From Caprella mutica (taxonomy: Eukaryota; Arthropoda; Malacostraca; Amphipoda; Caprellidae), in assembly GCA_947561585.1 (NCBI GenBank), contig CANNZV010002315.1:1-64000 (forward strand): a DNA stretch of 64,000 nucleotides, read 5' to 3'. The notes below the pieces were generated by a model that was given only the letters and a program-made list of their open reading frames with translations, did no database searches and was not told the DNA's origin. The position numbers and the translations under genes are program-made. Numbering within the stretch: the stretch's first letter is position 1; every line of letters starts with the position of its first letter. Of this stretch, positions 47,366-58,975 are shown one piece after another.

Positions 47366-47903
47366 GTGAGTACAAAATAATAATATAAAAAAATATATTT
47401 CTTTATAAAAATATAAAAAAAGTATCTTCAAAAAAATATAAAAAATATGAATTTATTCTCTAATTGAAGGGTAAATAATCTAACTAAACTGTATCAGTAA
47501 AGGGTATTAAGTGGTAAATACATCCTCTACATGATATGACTTAGAATAATTTTTAAAATATTGGATATTTTACTTATTTTCCTTTCAATTATTGTTGTGT
47601 ACCACTTCTGGGATTTGGGAACTGAAACTAGACTTTCAGATTTTATAGGAATGAGATGCTAATTCATCCCTTTGGAATAGATTGTTTATTTCTCTATTTC
47701 CATAATTTAGTTACTGTCTATCAACTACACAGAAAATGAAAGTGTAAACTGTCCTGTAATTGTTTATATTGGCATGGATATAAAGATATACTGTTCAGCT
47801 AATATGGCTACGAGTAATTATACAAAATTTGGGGAGAATATAATACATATATTATATTCTAATACATACATTTGAGGATGGACTTCTCTATAGAAAGTGT
47901 CTA

Positions 47904-49420
47904 CACTGCATCCATCGCTTTATTGCATATCACTATTTTGTGAATAATTTTAATAATATTGATCCTACAGTAGTGAAACTTTGGTCACTGGAAGATTGCT
48001 TCTATGTTAGTATCTTACTGAAATATTTTTTGAATCCATGATAGAATTGGAAAGTTATGAATGTTTATGTATTTTGAAGGCATTTTAACTGTCCATCGCT
48101 CTATTGCAGCTCTGTGAAAAGGCCAAAAAATGGGCGATTAACTTCTACCGAGAGGGTAAAAATTGTAACGGGTCCTGCAGAAGGGAGGACTCTTCTATAT
48201 TTAGCTTTATAACTTGGAGGGTTAAGAGAAAAATCGTTTCTTTCGTGGAAAATCCCGACACAAACACAAGGAGAGATGAGGGTACGAGAAAAAGAATTTC
48301 CCCTCGAAATATGCCAAAAATATGCAGGCAGGTCATAAGGCAGCTAAATGACACTAGTGCCTCCATTTTTGACAAGGCTGTCATTGGTCTTACGTCAAAA
48401 CAGTCCTGATGTAATGTCTCAAATGAAACGGTCAGAAAACAAGACAATCAAGTCACGAGAGTCTCTCACTTGATGCCCAGAGATATGAGGAAAGAAGTTG
48501 TAACCCTTCAAGCATGAGATTGTGCAAAGTAATGCAAGAAAATCATCTTTTGCCAACGAGATAATTGCAAACTATTAGGCCAAGGGAACAAGTACTCAAC
48601 AAAAGAGGTAATATAGGATTGGATTGTTAGGTTTACACCCTCTGGTACTCGGATAGGGCCAATTAACGTTTCACCAATGATGCCCGCTTAAAACATAAAG
48701 CCACAGCCTCCTTGTTGACGATGAAACCAGTGTGGATAAACAGTTCCAGTAGGATCCAAACTTTAACCCATCCATCCAGACAATCAAGGTTAGCTCTTGC
48801 CTCATCTGTTAAAAGAACAAGTAGGAAGTTTGATTTAATGAAATTCTGTGTACATTTAATGCCTTTTTCCTTTTGGGTCTTGTCCATAGGAGGCCTGGAA
48901 ATGGGCTCCAGGTTCCTTGTCGTCTCATTTAAGACACTGTTTGGACGAATGTCCAATGACAGCCTTGCCGAAAATGGAGTCACTAGTGTTATTTGGCTGC
49001 CTTATGACCTGCCTGGGTAATTTTTGCATATTTAAGGGGAAAAAGTTTCTCCTCGTACCCTCATCTCTCCTTGGGTTGGTGTCGGGATCTTCCACAATAG
49101 AAACTATGTTTCTCTTATCCCTCCCAAATTCATTAGCTAAATATAGAAGAGTCCTCCCTTCTGCAAGACCTGCTACAATTTTTACCCTCTCAGTAGAAGT
49201 TAATCGCCCATTTTTTTGGTCTTTTCACAGAGCTGCAATAAAGCGATGGACAGTTAAAATGCCTTCAAAATACATAAACGTTCATAACTTTCCAATTTTC
49301 TCATGGATTCAAAAAATATTTCAGCAAAATACTAACATAGAAGTATTTTATTATTAAATTATCAATATTATTAAAATTATTTACAAAATAGTGATCTGCA
49401 ATAAAGCGATGGACGCAGTG
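47904..49420 (-). mobile_element. Fold-back Tc1/mariner-like element
   Basis: Flanked by TA (47902-47903 and 49421-49422), with ends CACTGCATCCATCGCTTTAT. The inverted arms run for about 500 bases (to ~48440 and from ~48930), far longer than normal for this superfamily. On the minus strand the right arm encodes an N-terminal helix-turn-helix (ERVKIVAGLAEGRTLLYLAN) and the middle encodes FLLVLLTDEARANLDCLDGW, the region of the first catalytic Asp. The left arm repeats the N-terminal part inverted and the rest of the transposase is not recognisable. Inactive. Confidence 0.65.
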
Positions 49421-50680
49421 TATACTAAGTATGAGACGATTTAGGCTTAGGTCTACTTCAAGGGTACAATCATCATTTTATTTATTTTATTATTGTATAT
49501 TATTATTTATAATAATATTTTTGTAATATTATTTTAAGATTTAATAGATTTAGGTATAAAGCAGACCAAACAGGAAATATGTGATTAACAAAAACAATAT
49601 TATTTCAGAGTTAGTGAAAAATATATAATTATTCATTTTTAAATTATAGTTTCCTACATTATTGCTGAGAATATTATATAACTACACTTTCTTATAATTA
49701 AATGTATATGGAGTATAAGTAAGGAGATCTAACCGCGTCAATAGAATAAGATTTCTAGTTTCAATTTCTTTCCACTTGTTCCATATTATCATAAATTTCA
49801 TGCCAGTGTAAATAACCTGAACAATGTTGTGAAGATCTCCTACAAACAATTCCTATTGTTTGATTCAATGCAATTAATGTTTCTTATCACCTTCAAGAAA
49901 TAACCTTTGGTAATACACTACAATATCCATTTTACTAATTGCTAATTTTAAGTCCAAAGAAAAAGACTGTTAAACTGTTTGTAGTTCGTTTTGAATGTTT
50001 GCTAGGTCTGTATAGCTAATCTATTTAATATTCGTATAGGGGTTGATAATATGAGTATCTCATTTTAGAAACTTAAATTATTCAACCAAAATTAGTCTAG
50101 GTAGATTCATTATTATTATATATACATAATTCAGATGGTTCTAGGAAATTTTTGTCTTGGAAAATTTGGTCTAGGGGAAAACACGGTCTCGTTTTATAAT
50201 GATTTTATTAAATAACAATAATAGAATAAGTTGAAACTATGAATACTAAATTATGTTGTGTATTTATTAAAATCGGATAACACCATTAACCGTTGTAAAA
50301 TGATACGTAACACTAGTAATTTTGACATGTTTCAACATTTAACATGAAATCTGAGCGGAAAATTTGGTCTCAGGTATAAATGAAATTCATGAATTAGATG
50401 TATCGGGGGGCGTGCCACCCTCCCCCCCCCCTCCCCCGTGCCAGTTCATTGAAGTACAACAAACTAGCGGATACAGCAAACTACATAACGATCATTTATG
50501 TTGAGAGGTCATTTATAATTCTGAAACCAATTCAGATATGTGTCACAAAACTTATTTGGATGCTGAATAGAATCATGTGTATGTATTAAATATTCCGCAT
50601 AGCTACTGTATTTAAAGTCTTTATGAATCTAATAGACTGATAGTCAATGACATAATCATAATATTCAATCATAGGCTGCA
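49421..50680. repeat. Fragments of families D and E
   Basis: Bases 49875-50080 resemble the interior of family D. The stretch 50130-50500 holds GGAAAATTTGGTCT ends and the family E core in inverse orientation, with a C-rich run at 50418-50434. No genes. Confidence 0.4.
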
Positions 50681-51803
50681 TTAAAAATCATTAAAACAAT
50701 ATTTGCCTTATTCCTTCTTGTGTTCTGTTCTCCGTCGTGAATTAAATATGGGCCGGAGGCATCTAATCCTACTTGAAAACGGAGGAGTTCATTCAAGTAT
50801 ACTAGTTGGCATTTCTGATTTCATCTGTAATCTAACATGAACCCTGAGAGCTCTACAAGTAATGCATTCTGTAATTAGTTTCCTTGTAACTAATAGAAAC
50901 CAGCCTCACGTTGAACACTAGAAGTCATGTGTTTTCGGGCATAAGAAACTTTTTGATGATAGAAGTTGAGGATTCTGAAACTGATAGTGATCAATGATCT
51001 TTGTCCAATAATCATTGTACTTGCATGCTACAATTATATCATCTACATATACAGACACAATACATGGAATATCATTAATCTATTTTACATAGATGCAGGA
51101 GTCACTTTTTGCTTGAATAAATTTCAATGTTTTGTCATTATCTATTACAAGTCTCTGTGAGAACCCCTGTGAAGGTTCACTCTAGGATAGTCTCTTTAGA
51201 AATGGGAACCACGTCACTATGAATCTTGGTAATCATCGTTGGGCCACAGTTTCTTCCAATGAGTAACAATACCTCATGATTTCCTACATGTTTTATGAAA
51301 ATTTTTGTTGTTTGTCTACTATACAGAAACAGTACTACATATTGGTGAATAGTTCAGATATTTTAAGTTCATCTGCACATATACTTGAGATATTTACTCT
51401 CATGTGTTGGTCTGTCCTCCGTCTAAAATCAAGGCTGTAGTGAATTTGCTGATACTTCTCTCTATGTATTACCATCAAGTGGAAGCCTCCGCATTCGCCT
51501 CGTTTTACAGATGACACGCAATCGGCTTGTCGTTGTTCCTTTAAACATTTCAAACAGGCCTCTGCATCAATCGATAGTCGCCTGCTCTCATCGTAAGGTA
51601 GTTTGTGGAGGTCTTTACACTTTGAAAGTTCATGCCCAGCCCGATCTACATAGTACAGGTTCATTTATTACTTAAAAGTCTGCAAGGTTTTCACGTTTGA
51701 ATTTAAACAAAAGTAAGCTGAATTCATAAATAGCCCTCCGATGAAACTCTACATAAACGAAGTTGCTGAAAAGGGGCTTGTACCCTGTATCATGTTCATA
51801 GTA

Positions 51804-53082
51804 CAGGGTGCGGAGAAAGTCCCCGATAATTTTTTTTTTTTAAATTAAAGATGTTATTTATTTACTAAATTTATCCATTTATATCTCATTCTGTTCCTAT
51901 AATCATATACTTTAATGTTCCAGGTCTAAATTTTGATAAATTTACATTATCTTTTGTAAAAAAGTAGTCAATGTGAGGCTATTATTCAGCTACACTGCGC
52001 GGGGAAGACAAACCCAGAGATTGTTAAGCTGTTAAAAACAACGAAATAGACTGTTAGGGATGCTGTTAAACGTTACCAAGAACTGGAGACAACAGGTGAT
52101 CTACCCAGGTGTGGATGACCTCGCATTGCACGCACTCCAACCAAATTCAAAGCCATAGGGAGCGGATAAGGAGGAACCCCAAGCGAAGCATGAGAAAGAG
52201 GGTTATGAGTTTGTATATCGACGAAAAAAGTGTGAGAACCATCGTCAAAGAAGACCTCAAGTTATCCCCCTTGAAAATGACCAACATGCAAAGGCTCACG
52301 TACTTTCAGAAACAGAGAGGCTGGACAGATCAAAGATTCTTTTGAATGCAATGAAAGATGGCACGCAGTCTGGTGAGATCGTCCTTTCGGATGAGAAAAT
52401 GTTCACTGTGGAGGCCAAACTCAACTCTCAGAACGACAGAATTTTGGCCAAAGTGCTGACAGTATCCCTCCATCCGTAAAAACTCTTTTCCGTTGCCAAA
52501 AGCCTGTCTCTGTGATGGTTTGGGCTTCCATCTCTGAGAGTTGGAGATCTCCTCTCATTTTCGTCAAAGAAGGCGCTAAAGTTAACGCAAAATCGTATAT
52601 AGAGGATATTTTGACTCCAGAACAAGTCAAGATGAAGAAGCAGTTCAAGGACTGGCCTTTTACCTTTCAACAGGATGGTGCGCCCTCGCTCACAGCGAAC
52701 AAAAGTCAGGATTGGTGTGAGCGTCACTTTCCTGCGTTTTCGAGGAAGGAATTGTGGCCTCCTTCATCTCCGGACCTGAACCCTCTGGACTTTTGGAGAA
52801 GGAAGCGTGTGGTACAGCTCATGATATTACGGAAACTCTGAAGAAGTCCCTCGAGCGACAATCGGCCAAAATTCCCCTAGAAACGTTCCGTGCCGTAGTA
52901 AAGAGCTTCAGAGGTAGACTCGAGAGAGCAATCGCCGCCAATGGTGATCATATTGAAAAATAATTGGTAGAACTGTTGAATGGGTTTATTGAGATATTGT
53001 GTGATAAGTTTTGTTTTATTTCATCCATCACAACTCATTAAATTAATATTTTTTTATGATCGTGGACTTTCTCCGCACCCTG
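51804..53082 (+). mobile_element. mariner element with broken transposase
   Basis: Ends CAGGGTGCGGAGAAAGTCC are inverted and perfect at both sides, with TA at 51802-51803 and 53083-53084; length 1,279 bp is normal for mariner. It is inserted in the BEL/Pao remnant. Confidence 0.88.
51960..52963 (+). pseudogene. mariner transposase pseudogene
   Basis: Pieces in different frames show the first Asp (VLSDEKMFTVEAK near 52385), the second (FQQDGAPSLTANKS near 52665) and the third (WPPSSPDLNPLDFW near 52755-52795). Directly after LDFW the frame shifts to reach the C-terminal SGLLEKEACGTAHDITE reading, which ends at a stop at about 52963. Several stops and shifts also interrupt the N-terminal half. 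Family known for TA-specific cut and paste; this copy cannot encode a working enzyme. Confidence 0.8.
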
Positions 53083-53574
53083 TAGATTACCAGGATATTT
53101 TTCCGGTTCTTCTTCATTCCACAAGATTGTCTCATCTGTTGTATTAGGGATAATAGAATTTATTATACGAAACAATTCGATTCGAAGTCCTCAAGTTGGC
53201 GCAGTTGTCGCGTTGATATATTTAATCACGTGAAAAGTAGAGACTTTCGCTAACAGATCTTCTGCTAGTTTGTAGTTAGTACTAAATTTAGAGATTTGAG
53301 TCTCAAATTGTTTCTTGCGTAATCTACCTAATACAGAGAGAAGAAGCCAACAGGTTGACCACTACCATCCGTGGTCTATTGTCAGTGTGCACTTAATGAA
53401 ATAGATGGAGCCAGTCACAGACAGTTGTGAGTAAGTCATGTCCTTCCGTAGCCTATCTCTCCATGCCCAAAACATGTATGGCTCGCTACCATAAATGTTT
53501 CTGGGTTGTATAGATACTATAGAAGATCTGACCCAAGTCTCAGATGCGTAAGACACTTCTAGTTGCTCAAGTTC

Positions 53575-53646
53575 TGACGAGGTTTCTCGAGAGGCTGACA
53601 AGGTTTCTCGAGAGGCTGACGAGGTTTCCTGAGAGGCGGACGAGGC
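53575..53646. repeat. 21-bp tandem repeat (x3)
   Basis: Three units of GACGAGGTTTCTCGAGAGGC type lie inside the putative BEL/Pao Gag remnant (minus-strand reading SASRET). The rest of 53700-54340 shows nothing recognised. Confidence 0.7.
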
Positions 53647-54343
53647 AAAACGGTTTTTTGACACTTTTTGGGAAAACTGTAGTAAAATCATAAATATGAA
53701 TTAATAGTTCCTAAACAGTTTACCATGTGTTGCCCATTTCTTGGTGTATCTTTTACTGCAAAAATCAATTATATTGGTTCAATAGTATAGAAGATACTAT
53801 AGAAAGAGCTTAGGGTAAGTAAATTCGAAGATGTTGCAAAGCTATGTTGAATCACTGCAAAATTAATTGAGATAAGAAAGAGTGCAGGAAGTAGAGAATC
53901 AAACAGAGATGGAAGGTACGTGACGTCCGTCAGATAACATAAATCAGGGGATACTAATTTAAATATAGCTCGTTTTCTATGCATATAATTTTAATTTGAG
54001 GGGAGACTAAACCAAAATATTTTCTTGAGGAAATTGATTACTTTGATTGCCTTTAATGCGTGGTTTCAGTAATGTAATTTAGATTTAATAATGTTTTTAG
54101 AGAATATAGTGAATAATATATTTACTATAATTTATTTTGCCCCCATTTTTAATTGACTGTAACGTCTGTAAGACCATATAATATTTTACTACAGTGAAAC
54201 TCATGAGTTATGAAGGACCTGAATTATGATTCAAGTATTTTTCTATGTTTATATTATAGAAAATGATATACGTCAAGAATTGATATACGCTAGTTTTCTT
54301 AAGATTTTAATCGGTACATAAAGAAGAAGATTCTTATAATACG

Positions 54344-55496
54344 TTAAAGGGGCAGTAAACTTTGTAAAAATGTCATTTTTCTAATAAAACGATTGCTTAG
54401 TAAGAATAACGCATTCATGTAGAATTGTAATGTTCACTAAAATCTAATAATGGAAATATATCAATTAATATATAATTAACCCTTAAATGATATATTTTTC
54501 TTTTTTAGACTAAAAATTTTTTTCTGTGTCAGTTATTGCTCACAAGAGATACCAAAAGGAGATGCATCTTCAATTTTTCCGAAAAATTTGATAATAAAAT
54601 ATATATGGGAATGTAACATATATGTAACAAAACCAGATTAGTGGTAAAAAAAATATCCAAAAAATTGCAAACACAAAAACAAAGCTATCACTAGAGAAAT
54701 TGATAAATAAAATCATATTTATCCACTATAACATCATGTTAACATTACTAAAGAAAAAAAAGGTAATAGAGACAATTATTTGGGACTTTGACTATGAAAA
54801 TTGACTAAATCCGTAGAAAACTATATCACGAAAACTTCATTTCTTATAAAGTATTCCTATCATAACAAAAATAAACGAAACTAAGCATGACAATAAAAAC
54901 AAAAACGTCAGTTGTAATATCACATGAAACATATTATATTGAAAAATATAAATTATTTAGTATGAAAGTTGAAAAAGCAATCCCTTGCTCTAGCAAAACA
55001 TAAAGCAATTCCACATTTACGGCAATGAACATCTGTAATTGCTGAGCATGTTGGCATTTTACATCGCTGCCTTGTTTCCTTATGAATTGAAGAGTGATCC
55101 ACGCTTTCTTAACAAACGCTAACGATGATGGCGCCACAATCAATATCGCCATCTTGTAAACAAACAAATTGAGATAAGTTTCTACCTAGATTCTAGCTTA
55201 AGTGAAGAGATGGCTTTATTTTTAAAGTTATGCCTTCTTGTCTTGAATCTTTTAACCATTTTAACGCAAAAAAGGTTAATTACTGCATACATAAATTAAT
55301 ATGAAAACAACAAATATACTCACGTACATACTAATGAGTGGTAATACTTCCGCTAGGTGTCGCTAATTTTATTATATACTTTTTATATGAACATTTTAAA
55401 AATAAACGATCATTCAAATATTACATAATTAAATATTCTGAATCTATTTAAAACCAATTTGGCGATTCTTTGATTTTGACTTTACTATCCCTTTAA
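54344..55496 (-). mobile_element. piggyBac-like deletion derivative
   Basis: TTAA at both ends, with inverted TTAAAGGG(G/A)(C/T)AGTAAA tips; 1,153 bp. On the minus strand, about 55085-54955, one frame reads HSSIHKETRQRCKMPTC then HCRKCGIALCFARARDC and FFNFH: the Cys-rich C-terminal finger of piggyBac transposases (R-x-R-C, C-x2-C, F-H). The catalytic core is gone. Confidence 0.7.
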
Positions 55497-56260
55497 TTAA
55501 ATTTGAAAAGTATATTGTCTACTAAATATCAATTGGCATTAGCTACTTATTATTGAAAAAAATGTTAAGGATCTAATCAATGTTTTTTACTACTTATTTG
55601 AATATTAGTTTTCTGTCACAAGAATTTTGCTGTAATTTAAAAAAAAAAAATTATGTATAACAGTAGGAAGTTCTTTACCTAGCTTTATGCATTGTCCGTA
55701 TTAAGATTATTTAAAGTATTTACAAAGCTGTGAAGTCTACAGATATGATGATTGTATTTTTTCTACCAGTTCATTCCCGAACCATTATCCAATAGCCAAC
55801 CTTTCCTTTCAGAAAAATGTTTTATTTTTTAACGTGAAAATATATTGTTAGCAATTCCATTTATCATAAATGTCCAAAATATATATTTACTTTACTGGTA
55901 CCTATGTGTTGTAGCTTGCAACTGATTTGATATGGAAGTTCTTATTGAACAGAACAAAGTATTTAAGTTTTTTGTATATCAAAAGTGAGTTGCTATCTAT
56001 TTTATCTAATAAATTTAATCAAAGAAAAAAAAGTAATATTTAAATTAGTATCTCCTTATAAATGTTATATGACTGACGGCAGGAACCTTCACTTTCTGAT
56101 TCAGTGGTTCTTAAACGGGGGTGCGTGGCACCCCTTTGGGGCATGGTTGTTTATAGGGGGTGCATGAGATGGCTGTTGTTTATTTGTTCGGTTCTTGCTA
56201 ATAACACAGTACATAGAATAGTATAGTACCCCAGTTACATGTATTATTCAAATTTATTCT

Positions 56261-56656
56261 CGGTAGGCTGTGACGTCATGTATGTAAACAAGAGGTCACG
56301 TCATAGTAAACAGAATTGCTGTGGGTCACGTGGAATAGAGAATTAAGATGGCGGCCAACGCGACCGATCTGACTAATGATCTAATTATCTTGAATAAATC
56401 GTCTTCTTCAAGACTAAAAATTTGTTATTATTTTGGGTGTAAAAAGACCAGTAGCAATTTCATCAACAGTCATTTTTTAATTTTCGTCTGTATGACTATA
56501 AAGATTGGATAATAGCATGCGGTAATGTGGAATTAAAAAAAATATCACCGAAAACGTTATTTAACAAAAGTTGGGTGTGTTGCAGCCATCTTTTGTGTTT
56601 GTACTGTACGTACAAACGTACGCACCATTGTTGACATGTGACGTCACAGCCTACCG
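56261..56656. mobile_element. Nested small element with CGGTAGGCTGTGACGTCA ends
   Basis: Inverted ends CGGTAGGCTGTGACGTCA (with ATGTATG or CATGTCA following) are about 395 bp apart. It carries the start of a THAP-domain protein. No target duplication is clear, so it could be an internal part of the surrounding element instead. Confidence 0.5.
56348..56605 (+). pseudogene. Broken THAP-domain remnant
   Basis: From the ATG at 56348 the frame reads MAANATDLTNDL and then ICYYFGCKKTSSNFINSHF. After a one-base frameshift near 56481 it continues YDYKDWIIACGNVELKK and SWVCCSHLL. C-x4-C, a central W and C-x2-H with suitable spacing are the C2CH zinc-finger pattern of THAP domains, found in P-type transposases and host DNA-binding proteins. 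Truncated and frameshifted. Confidence 0.55.
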
Positions 56657-58070
56657 GGACACGCGTAATATCCCCCCTATAGCTCTGGGATACTATATAT
56701 TCTCTGAACTGTGCTAATAATATCATGCAGAATATACATGAAGTATATTTTTCTCAAAATGTTGCGAAATGAGGTAGTTATAAAAGTATACGAATTTTCT
56801 GATATAAAAACCTAATTAGCATTGTGGATTTCGATAATTTTTTTTATATCTTCGAGTGTGGGATTTCTCGTTTTATTCCTTATTTACTATAATCTAACAC
56901 AATATACTGCCTTATTATCACAAATTATTTGGTTTTCTTTAATTTCTAATGTATTTTAATTTTCCTTACCTAAAAAAATAATTTTACGTACATTATGAAA
57001 ATAAAACTATCATTTTCCTTACTTTTTCAATTTGCATATTTAATTCTCAAATCATAATAACCAAATATATTCTAATTGTAGCTTTTAAATCTATTTCAAT
57101 GCAATTCAATGCTCAGGGGGTGCATGAGAAAAGCAAGGGGTGCGCGAGAAATATACTTTAAAAACCACTGCTCTGATTGGTTCTCGACTTCCCGCGCTCT
57201 TTCTATTCTCAAATTGTTGTGCGGAATCTCCACGTGGCATTGGATGATGCTTCTAGAATAATTTGGAATTAACAAAAAATAAACATTATCTTGGGATTCT
57301 TTCGACAAGTTAGCTAGGTCTATATTATAATTTAGTTTTGGGCCAGTGATCCCCTAATAATAACTTTATTGAAAATATTAAACATTAAAAATTGTTACAG
57401 AAACACAAATACTGAATCAAAACTTATTAATACAATATATATTTTTCTTAATTTCAATAAATTCAAGCCTGTACGAAGTTTCTAGGTGAAACTTTGCTCA
57501 AGTGCTCACATAGGTACCCAACTATACCTATTGTAACTTTGTAAAGAAATATTTGTTTTGAAAACTTGAATACACACCTAGGTATGTGTATCTAACTTCC
57601 TTCAAATACGGAAGGTAGAATATTGAACATCACAAGTAGGTATTTGGTCATTACATTTAATTACATGTGCTAACTATAAGGTACCTACTAGCTAGGTATG
57701 TACCTATATTTTTTATTGGTATTTAGGAAGTTACAATAGTCAATAGGTATACCGTACACCTATCTATAAGTGCTCTAATATGATGCTATCTATTGTACTA
57801 CTAATAAATATATAGTGCGCCATATAAATAATATTATTATCTTAACTTTCCAAAAACTCAAATAGGTATACCTGTTATGTACCTATAAGCTTCAATTAAA
57901 ACTACTTAGGTAGGGATCGATGATTATTTTAAAATTTCTATTTTGCGGCAAAATTACATATCTAGTCCCAGAAAAATCTAGAACTAGGTGAATTACTAGG
58001 GAATTCAGGTGGTTTACTAGGTAATCTTCTATACTCTTAGAGTCTAGAACATTCCTAATTCGGTAGGTAG

Positions 58071-58270
58071 GGTAAGTTACGAATTATTGATCGGTTTCAC
58101 ATCTTCGTTCGTATAAAAAAAATGTTATACTAATTACTATTTAATGGTTATTTTAATTTGTATCCATGGTAGCTACCTGCAGTTATTATGGATTTAAATA
58201 ATTATTATTTTATCATTTTTTCTCATATGACCGAAGATATGAAACCGACCGATAATTCGTAATTTATCCT
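58071..58270. mobile_element. MITE family F, second copy
   Basis: Inverted ends TTACGAATTATTGATCGGTT and the inverse AATTACGAATTATCGGTCGG match the palindrome in the pogo-derived gene's intron. Confidence 0.6.
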
Positions 58271-58975
58271 TGCTTATCTAGTAATTTTTGAACAATTAAT
58301 TGATGTTCATATCGTAGCTATTTGATTTTTCGAACTACCTTAGCCTACCTAGGTAGATGGCCTACCAAGAATAGGTTACTGAATATATTGATTAATTAAT
58401 GAATTAGGCCTAGGTGTGTATTTTTTTTTATAGTATTAAGGTACTGTAACTGTACTTCTAATCGTAAAGGAATGTAATGGTAGCAATAAATTAATATATT
58501 AGTCTGAAATTAAATTAAAAACATGTACTTCAATTAGGTAATATCACCTATATTTGTATTTAATTAGGAAGATTATAATTTATCATAAATATAGATAGGT
58601 AGCTAACTAGTTAGAATAAAATAGTAGGCGTGTAAACAATAATAGTAGGCAATGTTATATTGCCTGTGATAGGTTGTGATCAATATACCATTTAGTTCTT
58701 TGTCAGGTACCTAGATACAGGTTTTCTTTTGTTTAATAAGTTGTGCTCAGTAGGTACTTGGTAAAGTTACCACGTGGTTTCATTTTACGTTTGGCAGTTG
58801 TACTGTAAGGTTATCTTTAAGCTCTCTCTGCTCTTCTTCTTGGCATAAGTGATAACTAATATATCTATTGTACTTTCAGATGTATTCTATTAGTAAATTG
58901 AGAAAAGAGTGACCATGTGTAAAATTAAGAAATTTAGAGATCCCTGCCTAGGTGAGTATATTTTGCGGTATGTGT

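Larger units (their letters stand above)
50690..53691 (-). pseudogene. BEL/Pao-like LTR retrotransposon remnant, split by a mariner
   Basis: Reading the minus strand: 53691-53362 resembles a Gag segment (IYGSEPYMFWAWRDRL); after a mariner insertion, 51664-51335 reads YYVDRAGHELSKCKDLHKLP with C-x2-C, typical of the BEL/Pao Gag zinc-knuckle region; 51300-51170 reads HEVLLLIGRNCGPTMITK, protease-like; and 50960-50690 reads ITECITC and VGLDASGPYLIHDG, the zinc-binding and core start of integrase. Reverse transcriptase is missing and there are stops and frame changes. No LTRs seen. The first and third matches are weak. Confidence 0.5.
56102..57170. mobile_element. hAT-like element with CAGTGGTTCTTAAAC end
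   Basis: The left end CAGTGGTTCTTAAACGGGGG and the right end AAAAACCACTG are inverted. An almost perfect 8-bp duplication, TTCTGATT (56094-56101) and CTCTGATT (57171-57178), flanks it. Both ends hold GGGGTGC motifs. There is no hAT transposase inside; a THAP-encoding insert lies at 56261-56656. Confidence 0.7.

Noticed and set aside
48104..48409. 101-codon + strand reading as a separate gene
   Set aside because: It lies in the inverted arm of the fold-back Tc1/mariner element and is a rearranged copy of its N-terminal coding region.
58913..58952. Possible first coding exon reading MCKIKKFRDPCLG followed by GTGAGT
   Set aside because: Good donor, but no downstream exon continues it sensibly; the acceptor near 60480 leads quickly to a stop.
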